This document shows, piece by piece, positions 8,724 through 16,526 of a stretch of DNA of 64,000 nucleotides. The DNA is taken from positions 310,001 through 374,000 of the forward strand of contig NZ_JAFFSX010000002.1 of assembly GCF_017948485.1 (NCBI RefSeq), written 5' to 3'. This DNA is from Streptomyces sp. GESEQ-35. GTDB taxonomy: Bacteria > Actinomycetota > Actinomycetes > Streptomycetales > Streptomycetaceae. The notes beneath the pieces were generated by a model. That model was not told the DNA's origin and made no database searches. It worked only from the letters and a program-made list of their open reading frames with translations. How positions within the stretch are numbered: the first letter of the stretch is position 1; the number at the start of each line of letters is the position of its first letter. A program made the position numbers and the translations under genes.

Positions 8724-10055
8724 TCAGCCCTTGACGCTGATACCGCGGGACTTCAGGTCATCGACCGTCCATTCCTGCATGTGCGCCAGCAGATCGGTGA
8801 CCTTCTGCTCCTTGTTGACGACCTTGGCCCAGCCGCTCTGCATCTCGGTGAACATCGCGGTCCAGTCGGGGCCGAAGGCCCAGTCCGTGGTGACGGTGCC
8901 CAGGCTGTCCTTCACGACCTTCTGGGCCGGCTCGTAGTTGTCGCCGAGCAGCTTCTCGGAAACCGCTTCCCCGACGTACGCGTCGCTGTCGGCCAGGGCC
9001 GGCATCACGCCGTTGCCCGTCTCCGGGCTCGCCATCGTCTTCACAGCGCCCGGGTCGGTGGACATCCACAGCGCGGCCTCGGCGGCCTGCTCCTGGTGTT
9101 CGCACTGCTCGGTCACCAGCGTCACACTGCCGGTCAGGTTGGTGCCGGCCGGAGTCTTCGCCGTCTCACCGGCGAACGTGGGCCACGGCGAAAGCGCCCA
9201 CTTCCCGAAGGACTTGTCGAAGTTCTGCACCATGCCCGCCATCTGCCAGGTGGAGATGTGCCGGGTCGCGGTGGAGCCGTTGTCAAAGCTGCGCTGCACG
9301 GCCGCGTAGTCGGCGAAGGACAGCTTGGCGTTGAGGTCGTTGTCGATGATCTCCTGGATCACCTTGGCGGCCTTGAGAGTGCCGGCGTCCTGGAAGTCCA
9401 CCTTCCAGGAGTTCCCGTCGATCGCGTACCAGTGCGCCCCGGCCTGCATGGCCAGCACCTCCAGGGTGCTCGGGTCCTCACCGGCGTAGTTGGTGATCTT
9501 GACGCCGTGCTTCTTCAGTTCCTTGCCCGCGGCGATGAAGTCGTCCCAGGTCACGGGGGGCTTGATGCCGTACTTCTGGAAGATGTCGGTGCGGTAGATC
9601 GTGAAGTTGGGCGACGAGCTGGTGGGGACCCCGTACAGCTTGCCCTGCACCTGCGCGCCTGCCCAGGAACCGGTGTTGAACTTGGACTTCTCACCCTCGA
9701 CGTACTGCGTGATGTCGGCGAGCGCACCCTGCGACACCCAACTCGTCACGTACTCGGCGGTGTTCTGCACCAGACAGGGCGCGTTGTCCGCCTTGACCGC
9801 GTTGGTCAGCTGCTTCTGCATGGTCAACTGGTCAGTGACCTTGGTGTACTTGAGCTGGACGTCCTTGTGACTGGCGTTGAACGCCTTGACGACGGCTTCC
9901 TGGCCGTTGGCCCAGCCCCAGAAGGGCAGGGTGACCGGACCCGAGGCCTTGGAGTCCCCGGTGTCGGATCCGCCGCAGGCACAGAGCAGACCTGTCAGTG
10001 CGAGTCCCGCCACTGCGGCGCGGGCGAACCTTCTCCGGGGGCTGGTGAAGTTCAT
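8724..10055 (-). CDS. Extracellular sugar-binding lipoprotein
   Basis: This 443-residue solute-binding protein is the recognition subunit of the importer. The N-terminus has RRR, a hydrophobic core and a lipobox (LCAC, Cys27), so it should be exported, lipidated and anchored outside the membrane. The body has the family 1 binding-protein pattern, including VTLPFWGWANGQEAVVKAFN and NFTIYRTDIFQKYGIKPPVTWDDF. It is first in the operon, and the leader contains LacI-type palindromes, so it is likely repressed by one or both flanking LacI proteins. The sugar is unknown. Confidence 0.92.
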   Translation of the reverse strand: MNFTSPRRRFARAAVAGLALTGLLCACGGSDTGDSKASGPVTLPFWGWANGQEAVVKAFNASHKDVQLKYTKVTDQLTMQKQLTNAVKADNAPCLVQNTAEYVTSWVSQGALADITQYVEGEKSKFNTGSWAGAQVQGKLYGVPTSSSPNFTIYRTDIFQKYGIKPPVTWDDFIAAGKELKKHGVKITNYAGEDPSTLEVLAMQAGAHWYAIDGNSWKVDFQDAGTLKAAKVIQEIIDNDLNAKLSFADYAAVQRSFDNGSTATRHISTWQMAGMVQNFDKSFGKWALSPWPTFAGETAKTPAGTNLTGSVTLVTEQCEHQEQAAEAALWMSTDPGAVKTMASPETGNGVMPALADSDAYVGEAVSEKLLGDNYEPAQKVVKDSLGTVTTDWAFGPDWTAMFTEMQSGWAKVVNKEQKVTDLLAHMQEWTVDDLKSRGISVKG

Positions 10056-10181
10056 CTGACCGTGATCCTTCGGAAGTAGGCGTTCTCAGAACGAGAGGAC
10101 GGCGGCTCGGTACTGGCCAGGAAAGACGGCCGAAGGGCGTTGGCTCACGGCCCAGTGGGGCCGGCCAAGCGCAAGCTGTAG

Positions 10182-10191
10182 TAACCGGTTG
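10182..10191. promoter_or_regulatory. LacI-type operator TAACCGGTTG
   Basis: An AACCGGTT palindrome (core 10183-10190) lies about 128 bp upstream of the binding-protein start, on the promoter side of the uptake operon. The same core recurs upstream of the second transporter. Confidence 0.6.
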
Positions 10192-10273
10192 CTATGGGAC
10201 GGTAGGCCGACGCGCGCGGTCCTAGCAAGAGGTGGGGCGCGATTTGTTCGGCGAAGACGGGGAGGTGAAGGGA

Positions 10274-10293
10274 AAACGTTTACGAAACGTTCG
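10274..10293. promoter_or_regulatory. LacI-type operator pair AAACGTTT
   Basis: A perfect AAACGTTT palindrome (10274-10281) is followed by GAAACGTTCG (10284-10293). Both lie just past the stop of the LacI gene at 10352-11446 and well upstream of the binding-protein gene. AAACGTTT is a second LacI-type core distinct from AACCGGTT. Confidence 0.5.
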
Positions 10294-10297
10294 CTGC

Positions 10298-10321
10298 GGT
10301 GGCGGTGGCGGTGGCGGTGGC
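10298..10321. repeat. (GGTGGC)4 hexanucleotide repeat
   Basis: Four exact GGTGGC units lie between the operator pair and the LacI stop codon. Such short repeats can vary in copy number by slippage; no function is evident. Confidence 0.75.
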
Positions 10322-10351
10322 GATGGCGGAGCGGGAGGCGAGGGGAGAGGG

Positions 10352-11446
10352 CTAGCGGCGGCGCCGCGTCGGCGGGGGCTGCACCGAGTTGCGTACGACG
10401 ACATGTGTGCCCAGCACCAGATGGTCGCCGTCGGCGCCCTTGCGGCGGCCCGCGCCCACCTCACGGCGGTCGGCGACGGCGCGCAGGGCGACCCGGCCCA
10501 TCTCCTCGTACGGCACATGCACGGTGGTGAGTTGGGGGGTGAGCTGGGCGGCCAGCGGAATGTCGTCGTAACCGACGATCGAGACGTCCTCGGGCACCCG
10601 CAACCCGGCCGCGCGCAGCGCCTGCATCGCGCCGGCGGCGACCACGTCGGTGCCCGCGAGCACGGCCGTGAAGTCCGGCGTTTCGTGCAGCGCCCGCTCG
10701 ACGGCCGCGTACCCGTGCTCGTAGTCGTACGGCCCGTGTCGCACCAGACCCGGGTCCAGTGCCACGCCGTACGCCTCGAACGCGCGCCGGGCTCCCGTCA
10801 ACCGCCCCTGAGCAGTGGTGAGTTCGGAGTGCCCGGGGAGGACGAGCACCCGTCGGTGACCGGCCGAGAGCAGGTGGCTGGCCATGGCGTAGGCGCCGCC
10901 CTCGTTGTCGTAGTCGACCGTCGTCGCCGGGACGTCGCCCTCCAGTGGCGGACGGCCTACCAGCACCAGATGCGAGCCGGCCGCGTCCAGGGAACGGGCG
11001 AAGCGGGCCATGCGCAGCTGGTACTCGTCGTAGTCGTAGGCCCCGCCCAGCAACACCACTGCCGCGACGCCCTGTTGGCGCATGAGGTTGACCAGGGCGA
11101 GTTCTCGCTCGGGGTCGTCCCCTGTCGTGCCCACTAGGGAGAGCCAGCCGCGCAGGGTGGCGGCGCCCTCGACTCCCTTGGCCACGTGGGCGAACGCGGC
11201 GCCGGTGATGTTGTTGATCAGTATGGCCACGGTGGGTGTGCCGCCGCCCGCGAGGGAGCGGGCGTGCGCGTTGGTCACGTAGTCCAGGTCCCGGACGACC
11301 TTCATCACCCTGCGGCGCAGGTCCTCGGAGACCGGGTAATTGCCGGACAGCACACGGGAGACGCTCGCGACGGAGACCCCAGCCCTTGACGCGACATCAC
11401 GGATGGTGGCTCGTCCGACTTCACTTGCCGCCTTGCGCTGACTCAC
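10352..11446 (-). CDS. LacI family transcriptional regulator (second of three)
   Basis: This is a 364-residue repressor. The HTH reads TIRDVASRAGVSVASVSRVLSGNYPVSEDLR, with a hinge segment ending NAHARSLAGG. The ligand domain contains TVAILINNITGAAFAHVAKG, DVVAAGAMQALRAAGLRVPEDV and SIVGYDDIPLAAQLTPQLTTVHVPYEEMG. The GTG start has a good AAGGAG upstream. It precedes the binding-protein operon on the same strand and shares long stretches with the LacI at 24378-25427, for example DYDNEGGAYA, TTAQGR and LGTHVVVR near the C-terminus. The two are therefore paralogs and may bind the same AACCGGTT operators (inference). Confidence 0.9.
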   Translation of the reverse strand: MSQRKAASEVGRATIRDVASRAGVSVASVSRVLSGNYPVSEDLRRRVMKVVRDLDYVTNAHARSLAGGGTPTVAILINNITGAAFAHVAKGVEGAATLRGWLSLVGTTGDDPERELALVNLMRQQGVAAVVLLGGAYDYDEYQLRMARFARSLDAAGSHLVLVGRPPLEGDVPATTVDYDNEGGAYAMASHLLSAGHRRVLVLPGHSELTTAQGRLTGARRAFEAYGVALDPGLVRHGPYDYEHGYAAVERALHETPDFTAVLAGTDVVAAGAMQALRAAGLRVPEDVSIVGYDDIPLAAQLTPQLTTVHVPYEEMGRVALRAVADRREVGAGRRKGADGDHLVLGTHVVVRNSVQPPPTRRRR

Positions 11447-11808
11447 CCTGCGGCTCCTTCACCGTCGTGACCTGTTCAAACCCGTGTCCAGACGTCGTTC
11501 GGCGCCGGGTCCAAAGACCGTATCCCATGCTCTCTCCGGGCCATTTGGCCTGTGGATAACCTCCGGCAAAGGCCCGCTGACCTTGGGTGCGTTGTGCCTG
11601 CGGCGGCCTGTGCGGGTGCATGGGGGTGCGTGTTGCGCCTGGCGGTTGTCGTGGGTCGGGGCCGCGGCGGGGGGTGTCCGTCCTCGGAACGTCGCGACTC
11701 GGTCTCTCATGGAGGTGACCGTGTTGACGCGACAACCGCTGCGGGCGGACACCCCCCGCCACGTCCCCTTCGCGCCGTTGGCGGCTGCGGGTGCGTTGTG
11801 TCAGTGGT
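11447..11808. other. Intergenic region without a supported gene
   Basis: This 362-base stretch lies upstream of a LacI gene and downstream of the hydroxyacid dehydrogenase. Short open frames are present but none has a convincing start, length or protein-like composition. GGAGGTGACCGTG near 11710 resembles a ribosome site with a GTG, but the frame runs into the antisense of the dehydrogenase. The LacI promoter presumably lies at its left end. Confidence 0.4.
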
Positions 11809-12822
11809 TCAGGCGACACGGGTCAGGTCCGTTTGACGTACCTCGTGCATCAACGGCATGTCTGTGGCCAGGCGTTCCAGCTCCTCTACGACGATGCGGC
11901 CGAGCCGTTCGAGTTCGTTGCCGAGGGAGCCGGCGATGTGCGGTGTGAGGAAGACGTTGGGAAGTCGGTACAGGGGTGAGGAGGCGGGGAGTGGTTCGGG
12001 CTCGGTTACGTCCAGGACGGCGTGCAGGCGGCCTGAGACCAGTTCGTCGGTGAGTGCGTCGGGGGCGATCAGGGCGCCGCGGGAGGTGTTGATGAGGACG
12101 CCGCCGTCCTTGATCAGGGCCAGCCTGCCGGCGTCGAGCATGCGGTAGGTCTCGGGGATGTCGGGGGCGTGCAGGGTGACGATGTCGCTGGTGCCGAGCA
12201 GGTCGTCGAGTGGCAGGAGGCGGGCGCCCAGTGCGTCGGCCTCGGCGGGGCTGACGTAGGGGTCGTGCAGCAGCACCGTGAAGTCGAACGGCCGTAGGAG
12301 TTCGAGGAGCCGGCGGCCCACGCGTGAGGCGCCGATCACGCCGATCCGGCGGCCGACGTTGCCGATGTGTGCGGTCTCGGCCTGGGTGGGCTGGGCGTGG
12401 GTGGCGCGGAATCGTTCGCGGTGGGTGAAGGTGTCCTTCCCGGCCAGCAGGATCATCGCGAGGGTGTACTCCGCTACGGGCAGGGCGTTGCCGGTGACCG
12501 CGCTGGAGACGGTGATCTTGCGCTGCCACAGGGCCTCGCCGACCAGTGAGCGCACCGAGCCCGCCGCGTGCAGGACGGTGCGCAGGCGGGGAGCCGCGGT
12601 GAGGAGGCCGGCGTCGAGGCGCGGGCAGCCCCAGCCGGTGACCAGCACTTCGGCGGTGGCGAGGATGTCCGCCGTCGCGGGTTCGGCGAAGTCCCTTACG
12701 ACAAGCGCCGTGTCGATGTCGGCGGCCTTCCGCAGCCGTTCCATGAGGGGTGGAGGGAAGAGCAGGGGGAGGTGCACCGGATCCATCGCGAACACGGCCC
12801 GCGGCTGCTGGGGGCTGGGCAT
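11809..12822 (-). CDS. D-isomer-specific 2-hydroxyacid dehydrogenase
   Basis: This 337-residue NAD(P)-dependent enzyme reduces a 2-oxoacid to a D-2-hydroxyacid or the reverse. The Rossmann loop is IGVIGASRVGR. The catalytic triad is in place: Arg in INTSRGALI, Glu in LDVTEPEPLP and His in FLTPHIAGS. GGAGAG precedes the ATG at a normal spacing. It is divergent from the second ABC transporter across a region with five LacI-type palindromes, so it probably belongs to the same regulon. There it could handle glyoxylate, hydroxypyruvate or a sugar-acid intermediate; the substrate is a guess. Confidence 0.88.
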   Translation of the reverse strand: MPSPQQPRAVFAMDPVHLPLLFPPPLMERLRKAADIDTALVVRDFAEPATADILATAEVLVTGWGCPRLDAGLLTAAPRLRTVLHAAGSVRSLVGEALWQRKITVSSAVTGNALPVAEYTLAMILLAGKDTFTHRERFRATHAQPTQAETAHIGNVGRRIGVIGASRVGRRLLELLRPFDFTVLLHDPYVSPAEADALGARLLPLDDLLGTSDIVTLHAPDIPETYRMLDAGRLALIKDGGVLINTSRGALIAPDALTDELVSGRLHAVLDVTEPEPLPASSPLYRLPNVFLTPHIAGSLGNELERLGRIVVEELERLATDMPLMHEVRQTDLTRVA

Positions 12823-12858
12823 GTCTCTCCTGACGCACTGAGTGGAAACAGATCATCG

Positions 12859-12870
12859 GAAACGGTTTCA
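12859..12870. promoter_or_regulatory. LacI-type operator GAAACGGTTTCA
   Basis: This near-perfect palindrome lies about 37 bp upstream of the hydroxyacid dehydrogenase start, a position expected to block its promoter or early transcription. Confidence 0.6.
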
Positions 12871-12936
12871 GAAAGCGTCTTCTACCGTAGATCTGCTGGG
12901 AAGCGGTGGTCAATCGGTGGGAAGCCGGGCTGAGTT

Positions 12937-12950
12937 GAAATCGGTTACCG
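12937..12950. promoter_or_regulatory. LacI-type operator GAAATCGGTTACCG
   Basis: This is an imperfect member of the same motif family, 115 bp upstream of the dehydrogenase start. Confidence 0.45.
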
Positions 12951-12982
12951 ACCGTTCCCGAGGGTTTCGGGGCGTCGGTGCA

Positions 12983-12994
12983 GTAACCGGTTCC
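12983..12994. promoter_or_regulatory. LacI-type operator GTAACCGGTTCC
   Basis: The AACCGGTT core is exact. It is central in the divergent region and could serve both directions. Confidence 0.6.
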
Positions 12995-13019
12995 TGCCGC
13001 TACGGAGTCACCGCAGGTG

Positions 13020-13031
13020 GCAACCGGTTCC
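13020..13031. promoter_or_regulatory. LacI-type operator GCAACCGGTTCC
   Basis: The AACCGGTT core is exact. It lies 37 bp after the previous site, centre to centre, between three and four helical turns. Confidence 0.6.
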
Positions 13032-13132
13032 GCGCCTTCCGTGATGTCGCCGAGGTTACACAGACTTTTCGAAAGTTCGTCAAGCCTCTTGACGCTGGTT
13101 CGGGACGGGAAGAAGCTCTGCCCCAACGCCAG

Positions 13133-13144
13133 ACAACCGGTTGT
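13133..13144. promoter_or_regulatory. LacI-type operator ACAACCGGTTGT
   Basis: This is a perfect 12-base palindrome, the strongest of the set, about 97 bp upstream of the binding-protein start. Confidence 0.65.
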
Positions 13145-13240
13145 CCAGTTGGCTGAATCTCCCTTCGATGCCCCGACTCTTGGCCGATGTGCCGAACCGT
13201 GGAGCGGCTCGAACCCGATGGAGCAGGAGGTGGTGCGTCC

Positions 13241-14590
13241 ATGCGCCCACATGTTGGTGCCCTTGGTGCTCCCTTGAGTCGCCGTCGGCTTCTGTCCCTC
13301 GCGGCGGTCGGCGGCGCGTCAGCGCTGAGCGGTTGCGCGTTGCAGGTCTCCACCGGGGTCAGCGGCCCGGGGGAGACCGTCACGGTGATGGTCAAGTCCG
13401 GGGAGATCACCACGGATGATGCCAAGCAGGCGCAGAAGGACCTCGGCATCAAGATCGTCCTGGTGAAGTACGACATCACCAAGCTGATCGCGATGATGAC
13501 CACCGGCAACCCGCCCGACCTGGTGCGCGGCGTCGGCGCCGTCGACACGCCGTACTTCGCGGCGCGGGACCTGATGGAAGATCTGGATCCGTACTTCGCC
13601 GGGAGTGGCGTGCTCAGGCTCGATGATCTGGATCCGGCCAACGACCTGTGGCGTTACGACGGCCGGACCCAGGGCAAGGGCCCGCGCTACGGCATGGCGA
13701 AGGACTTCTCCCAGGACGCCATGTACTGGTACAACACCTCGCTCTTCGACCAGGCGGGCGTCGACCTGCCCGCGGAGCTGGAACCGGTTACGTTCGAGGA
13801 GTGGCTGGAGAGCGCGAAGCGCCTCACTCAGCGCAAGAACGGCCAGACGACAGTCTTCGGCGGCAGCTACAACGGCCTGATGAAGGCGAGCCTCCTGGCA
13901 TGTCTGACGGCAGCGGCCGGCGGCAACCTCTTCACCGACGACTACGCGCGCGTCGACTTCACCGTCCCCGAGGCCCGCAAGGCGTTGGGCTGGTACATCG
14001 ACTACTGCCGGACCAAGGTCGGACCGAGTCCCGTCCAGCCCGACCCCAACACCTGGGACGGACCCACCTACCAGGCGAACCGGATGGCCATGTCGAACTC
14101 GGGCTACTGGCTCGGCGGCCTGATCAACACCGTCCCGAAGCTGGCCGAGACGTCACGCCTCGCCCCCGCCCCGGTCTTCGAGGGCGGCCCGCGGATCAGC
14201 CCCTGCCAGGGCGGCACCGGCCTGTGGATGCCGAAGAAGGCACGGAACAAGGACGCCGCATGGCGGGTCTTCGAGTGGTTCTTCGGTGAGGCGCCGGCCA
14301 AGGCCCGCGCGTCCGGCGGCTGGGGCATCCCGTCCTTGAAGTCACTGCGCCCGCTGATGCCGGCCCAGGAGGACTACCAGCAGCGGGCGCTGAAGGTGCA
14401 GGACGCCGAGCTGTCGCACTTCTCGGTGATCTCCTTCACGCCGTACGCCACGGCGGACGCCTTCGAAGCCCTCTTCAACCAGGCCGCCCCGGCGGCGATG
14501 ACCGGCGGGATATCCGTCGACACCCTCGCCGGACGCCTCAACTCGGCTATGAACGAACAGCTCAAGCGGGGGAAGGAGCAGGTGGGATGA
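13241..14590 (+). CDS. Extracellular sugar-binding lipoprotein, second importer
   Basis: This 449-residue binding protein opens with RRRLLSLAAVGGASALSGC, a twin-Arg-containing signal ending in a lipobox (LSGC, Cys32). The ATG at 13241 is chosen over one 18 codons upstream because GGAGGTGG precedes it and the signal peptide then has normal length. The body shows a family 1 fold: VKYDITKLIAMMTTGNPPDLVRG and MYWYNTSLFDQAGVDLPAELEP. It starts an operon with two permeases, joined by 4-bp overlaps, and exported polysaccharide-degrading enzymes follow. The likely cargo is an oligosaccharide released by those enzymes. An operator-like AACCGGTT also lies inside the gene at 13782. Confidence 0.92.
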   Translation: MRPHVGALGAPLSRRRLLSLAAVGGASALSGCALQVSTGVSGPGETVTVMVKSGEITTDDAKQAQKDLGIKIVLVKYDITKLIAMMTTGNPPDLVRGVGAVDTPYFAARDLMEDLDPYFAGSGVLRLDDLDPANDLWRYDGRTQGKGPRYGMAKDFSQDAMYWYNTSLFDQAGVDLPAELEPVTFEEWLESAKRLTQRKNGQTTVFGGSYNGLMKASLLACLTAAAGGNLFTDDYARVDFTVPEARKALGWYIDYCRTKVGPSPVQPDPNTWDGPTYQANRMAMSNSGYWLGGLINTVPKLAETSRLAPAPVFEGGPRISPCQGGTGLWMPKKARNKDAAWRVFEWFFGEAPAKARASGGWGIPSLKSLRPLMPAQEDYQQRALKVQDAELSHFSVISFTPYATADAFEALFNQAAPAAMTGGISVDTLAGRLNSAMNEQLKRGKEQVG

Positions 14591-15588
14591 GAGCCGAGCA
14601 GATCACCTCCGTCGTCGACCGGCTGGACTCGACTGCGGCCGGAGGGCCGGCCCGGCGAGCCGCAGACCGGCCGAGGACCTCCATGACGGTCCGCAGGCAT
14701 CGCGCTTTCTTCATGTTCGCCTCGCCTTGGATCATCGGGTTTCTGCTCCTGACCGTCGCCCCCATGGCATACGCGCTGTGGCTCAGCTTCACCACCTTCG
14801 ACGGCCTCTCGCCCAACTGGCGCTTCGTCGGGCTCGACAACTACCGCGAGCTGCTGTCCGACTCGGTGACCTGGAACGCCCTGGGCCGCACTGGCCTGTT
14901 CGCGGTGACCTCGGTGCCGCTGTCGATCATCGCGGGCCTCGCTCTCGCGGTCCTGGTCAACCGGCCGCTCAAGGCGCGCGGAGTCTTCCGCACCCTGCTC
15001 TACCTTCCGGCCGTGGTGCCGCCCGTGGGCGCGGGCATAGCGTTCAAGCAGGTCTTCGACCAGAACTCCGGCGCCGCGAACGGCGTGCTGAACCTCTTCG
15101 GGATGGACGCCCTCGGCTGGCTGGCCGACCCCTACGCCCGCTACGTACTGCTGATGACGGTGCTGTGGACCGCCGGAAACATCATGATCATCTCGCTTGC
15201 CGGACTTCAGGACGTGCCCCGCGAACTCCACGAGGCGGCCCGTATCGACGGCGCGAGCGCCTGGCGGACCTTCCGCAGCATCACCGTGCCGCTGCTCTCA
15301 CCCGTGCTGCTCTTCCAGACGGTGACCGGAGTGATCGCCTCGGTGCAGACCATCATGCCGCTGCTGCTCGCCCCCGAAAGCACCACGGCCGGCGTCACTT
15401 TGGTACCGCAGTCCAACTACCTGTACATGATGCATGTGTTCGCGCAGTACTTCGCGATCGGCCGTTACGGATACGCCTCCGCGTTGCTGTGGGTGCTCTT
15501 CGTCCTGATCCTCGTCGCGACCGGCCTCATCTTCAGGTTCACGTCCGGCGTGGTGTTCTACAACGTAGCCCCGGAGGCGAAGAAGTGA
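14587..15588 (+). CDS. Carbohydrate ABC transporter permease (MalF type), second importer
   Basis: This 333-residue permease has an extended N-terminal tail of about 35 residues and then six membrane segments beginning with FFMFASPWIIGFLLLTVAPM. The EAA loop is ELHEAARIDGASAWRTFRSITVPLL. ATGA overlaps the binding-protein stop and GTGA links it to the next permease, so all three should be translated together. The ATPase is missing here, as expected for MsiK-dependent importers. Confidence 0.92.
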   Translation: MRAEQITSVVDRLDSTAAGGPARRAADRPRTSMTVRRHRAFFMFASPWIIGFLLLTVAPMAYALWLSFTTFDGLSPNWRFVGLDNYRELLSDSVTWNALGRTGLFAVTSVPLSIIAGLALAVLVNRPLKARGVFRTLLYLPAVVPPVGAGIAFKQVFDQNSGAANGVLNLFGMDALGWLADPYARYVLLMTVLWTAGNIMIISLAGLQDVPRELHEAARIDGASAWRTFRSITVPLLSPVLLFQTVTGVIASVQTIMPLLLAPESTTAGVTLVPQSNYLYMMHVFAQYFAIGRYGYASALLWVLFVLILVATGLIFRFTSGVVFYNVAPEAKK

Positions 15589-16493
15589 CGGCCACCAGCC
15601 TGTCCGCGAAGCCCTCGACGCCCCAGGAGTCCACGAAGCTCTCGGAGTCCGAGCGGCCGGCGGCCCCGATACGGGTCCGCGTCAACCGCCTTGTCCTCTA
15701 CACGGTCCTCGTCGTGATCACCGGGCTGTTCTTCGGCCCCTTCGGCTGGCTCGTCGTGTCCGGCCTCAAGACCCCGGCCGAGCTGGCTTCCTCGCCGGTC
15801 CGCTGGCTGCCCGAGCATGTCCAGTGGCACAACTTCGCCGACGCCTTCAGCCAGATCGACTTCCTCGGCTACGCCCGTAACTCCCTCATCATCGCCCTCA
15901 TCTATGCCGTCCTCGTCACCCTCAGCTCCGCCTGGGTGGGCTTCGGCTTCGCCCGTCTCGACGCACCTGGCAAGAAGACGCTGTTCGGCGTTCTGATCGG
16001 CTCGATGATGCTGCCCCAGATGGTCACCCTGCTGCCGACCTACCTGATCTTCGCGAAGCTCGGCATGGTCGACACGTACTGGCCGTGGGTGCTGTGGGGC
16101 CTCGCCTCGGCCCCGTATCTGGTCTTTCTCTTCCGGCAGTTCTTCGCGGGACTGCCGCGGGAACTGGAGGAGGCCGCGATCGTCGACGGCTGCGACTACA
16201 ACCGGATGTTCTGGCGGATCTTCCTGCCCCAGTCCTGGCCGGTCGTTTCCGCGAGTTTCGTCATCGCTTTCACCTGGACCTGGGGTGACTACATCGCCCC
16301 GCAGCTGCTGCTGTCCAGCGACCGTTCCACGCTGGCCGTCGCCATCATGTCCGCCTATGTCACCCCGGCCGGACAGCCCGTTCCCGAACTCCAGGCCGCC
16401 GCCTCCGTGATGTACGTCGTGCCGATCCTATTGATCTTCCTGGTCGCCCAGCGCGGGTTCGTCGCCGGGATGTCCACCTCGGGCCTCAAGTAA
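15585..16493 (+). CDS. Carbohydrate ABC transporter permease (MalG type), second importer
   Basis: This 302-residue permease starts at a GTG whose last two bases belong to the stop of the MalF-type gene. After a polar tail of about 30 residues come six hydrophobic segments, the first being LVLYTVLVVITGLFFGPFGW. The EAA loop is ELEEAAIVDGCDYNRMFWRIFLPQSWP. It is the last transport gene before the exported enzymes, with a 33-bp gap to the GH28-like gene that carries a fresh ribosome site. Confidence 0.92.
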   Translation: MTATSLSAKPSTPQESTKLSESERPAAPIRVRVNRLVLYTVLVVITGLFFGPFGWLVVSGLKTPAELASSPVRWLPEHVQWHNFADAFSQIDFLGYARNSLIIALIYAVLVTLSSAWVGFGFARLDAPGKKTLFGVLIGSMMLPQMVTLLPTYLIFAKLGMVDTYWPWVLWGLASAPYLVFLFRQFFAGLPRELEEAAIVDGCDYNRMFWRIFLPQSWPVVSASFVIAFTWTWGDYIAPQLLLSSDRSTLAVAIMSAYVTPAGQPVPELQAAASVMYVVPILLIFLVAQRGFVAGMSTSGLK

Positions 16494-16526
16494 CCGTTCT
16501 TGCCGACCTGTTGCAAGGAGTCACAC

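Larger units (their letters stand above)
12823..13240. promoter_or_regulatory. Divergent promoter region with five LacI-type operators
   Basis: This 418-base region separates the dehydrogenase (minus) from the binding-protein gene (plus). It holds no gene. It contains five palindromes of the GAAACGGTTTC/GTAACCGGTTCC type, listed separately. Their density and spread over about 285 bp suggest cooperative repression and control of both directions. Confidence 0.7.

Noticed and set aside
10298..10330. Glycine-rich coding segment suggested by GGTGGC repeats
   Set aside because: The run is in an intergenic region; the plus-strand frame through it is antisense to the LacI gene.
11711..11948. Possible short plus-strand gene after GGAGGTGACCGTG
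   Set aside because: The frame runs into the antisense of the hydroxyacid dehydrogenase and its translation has no recognisable pattern.
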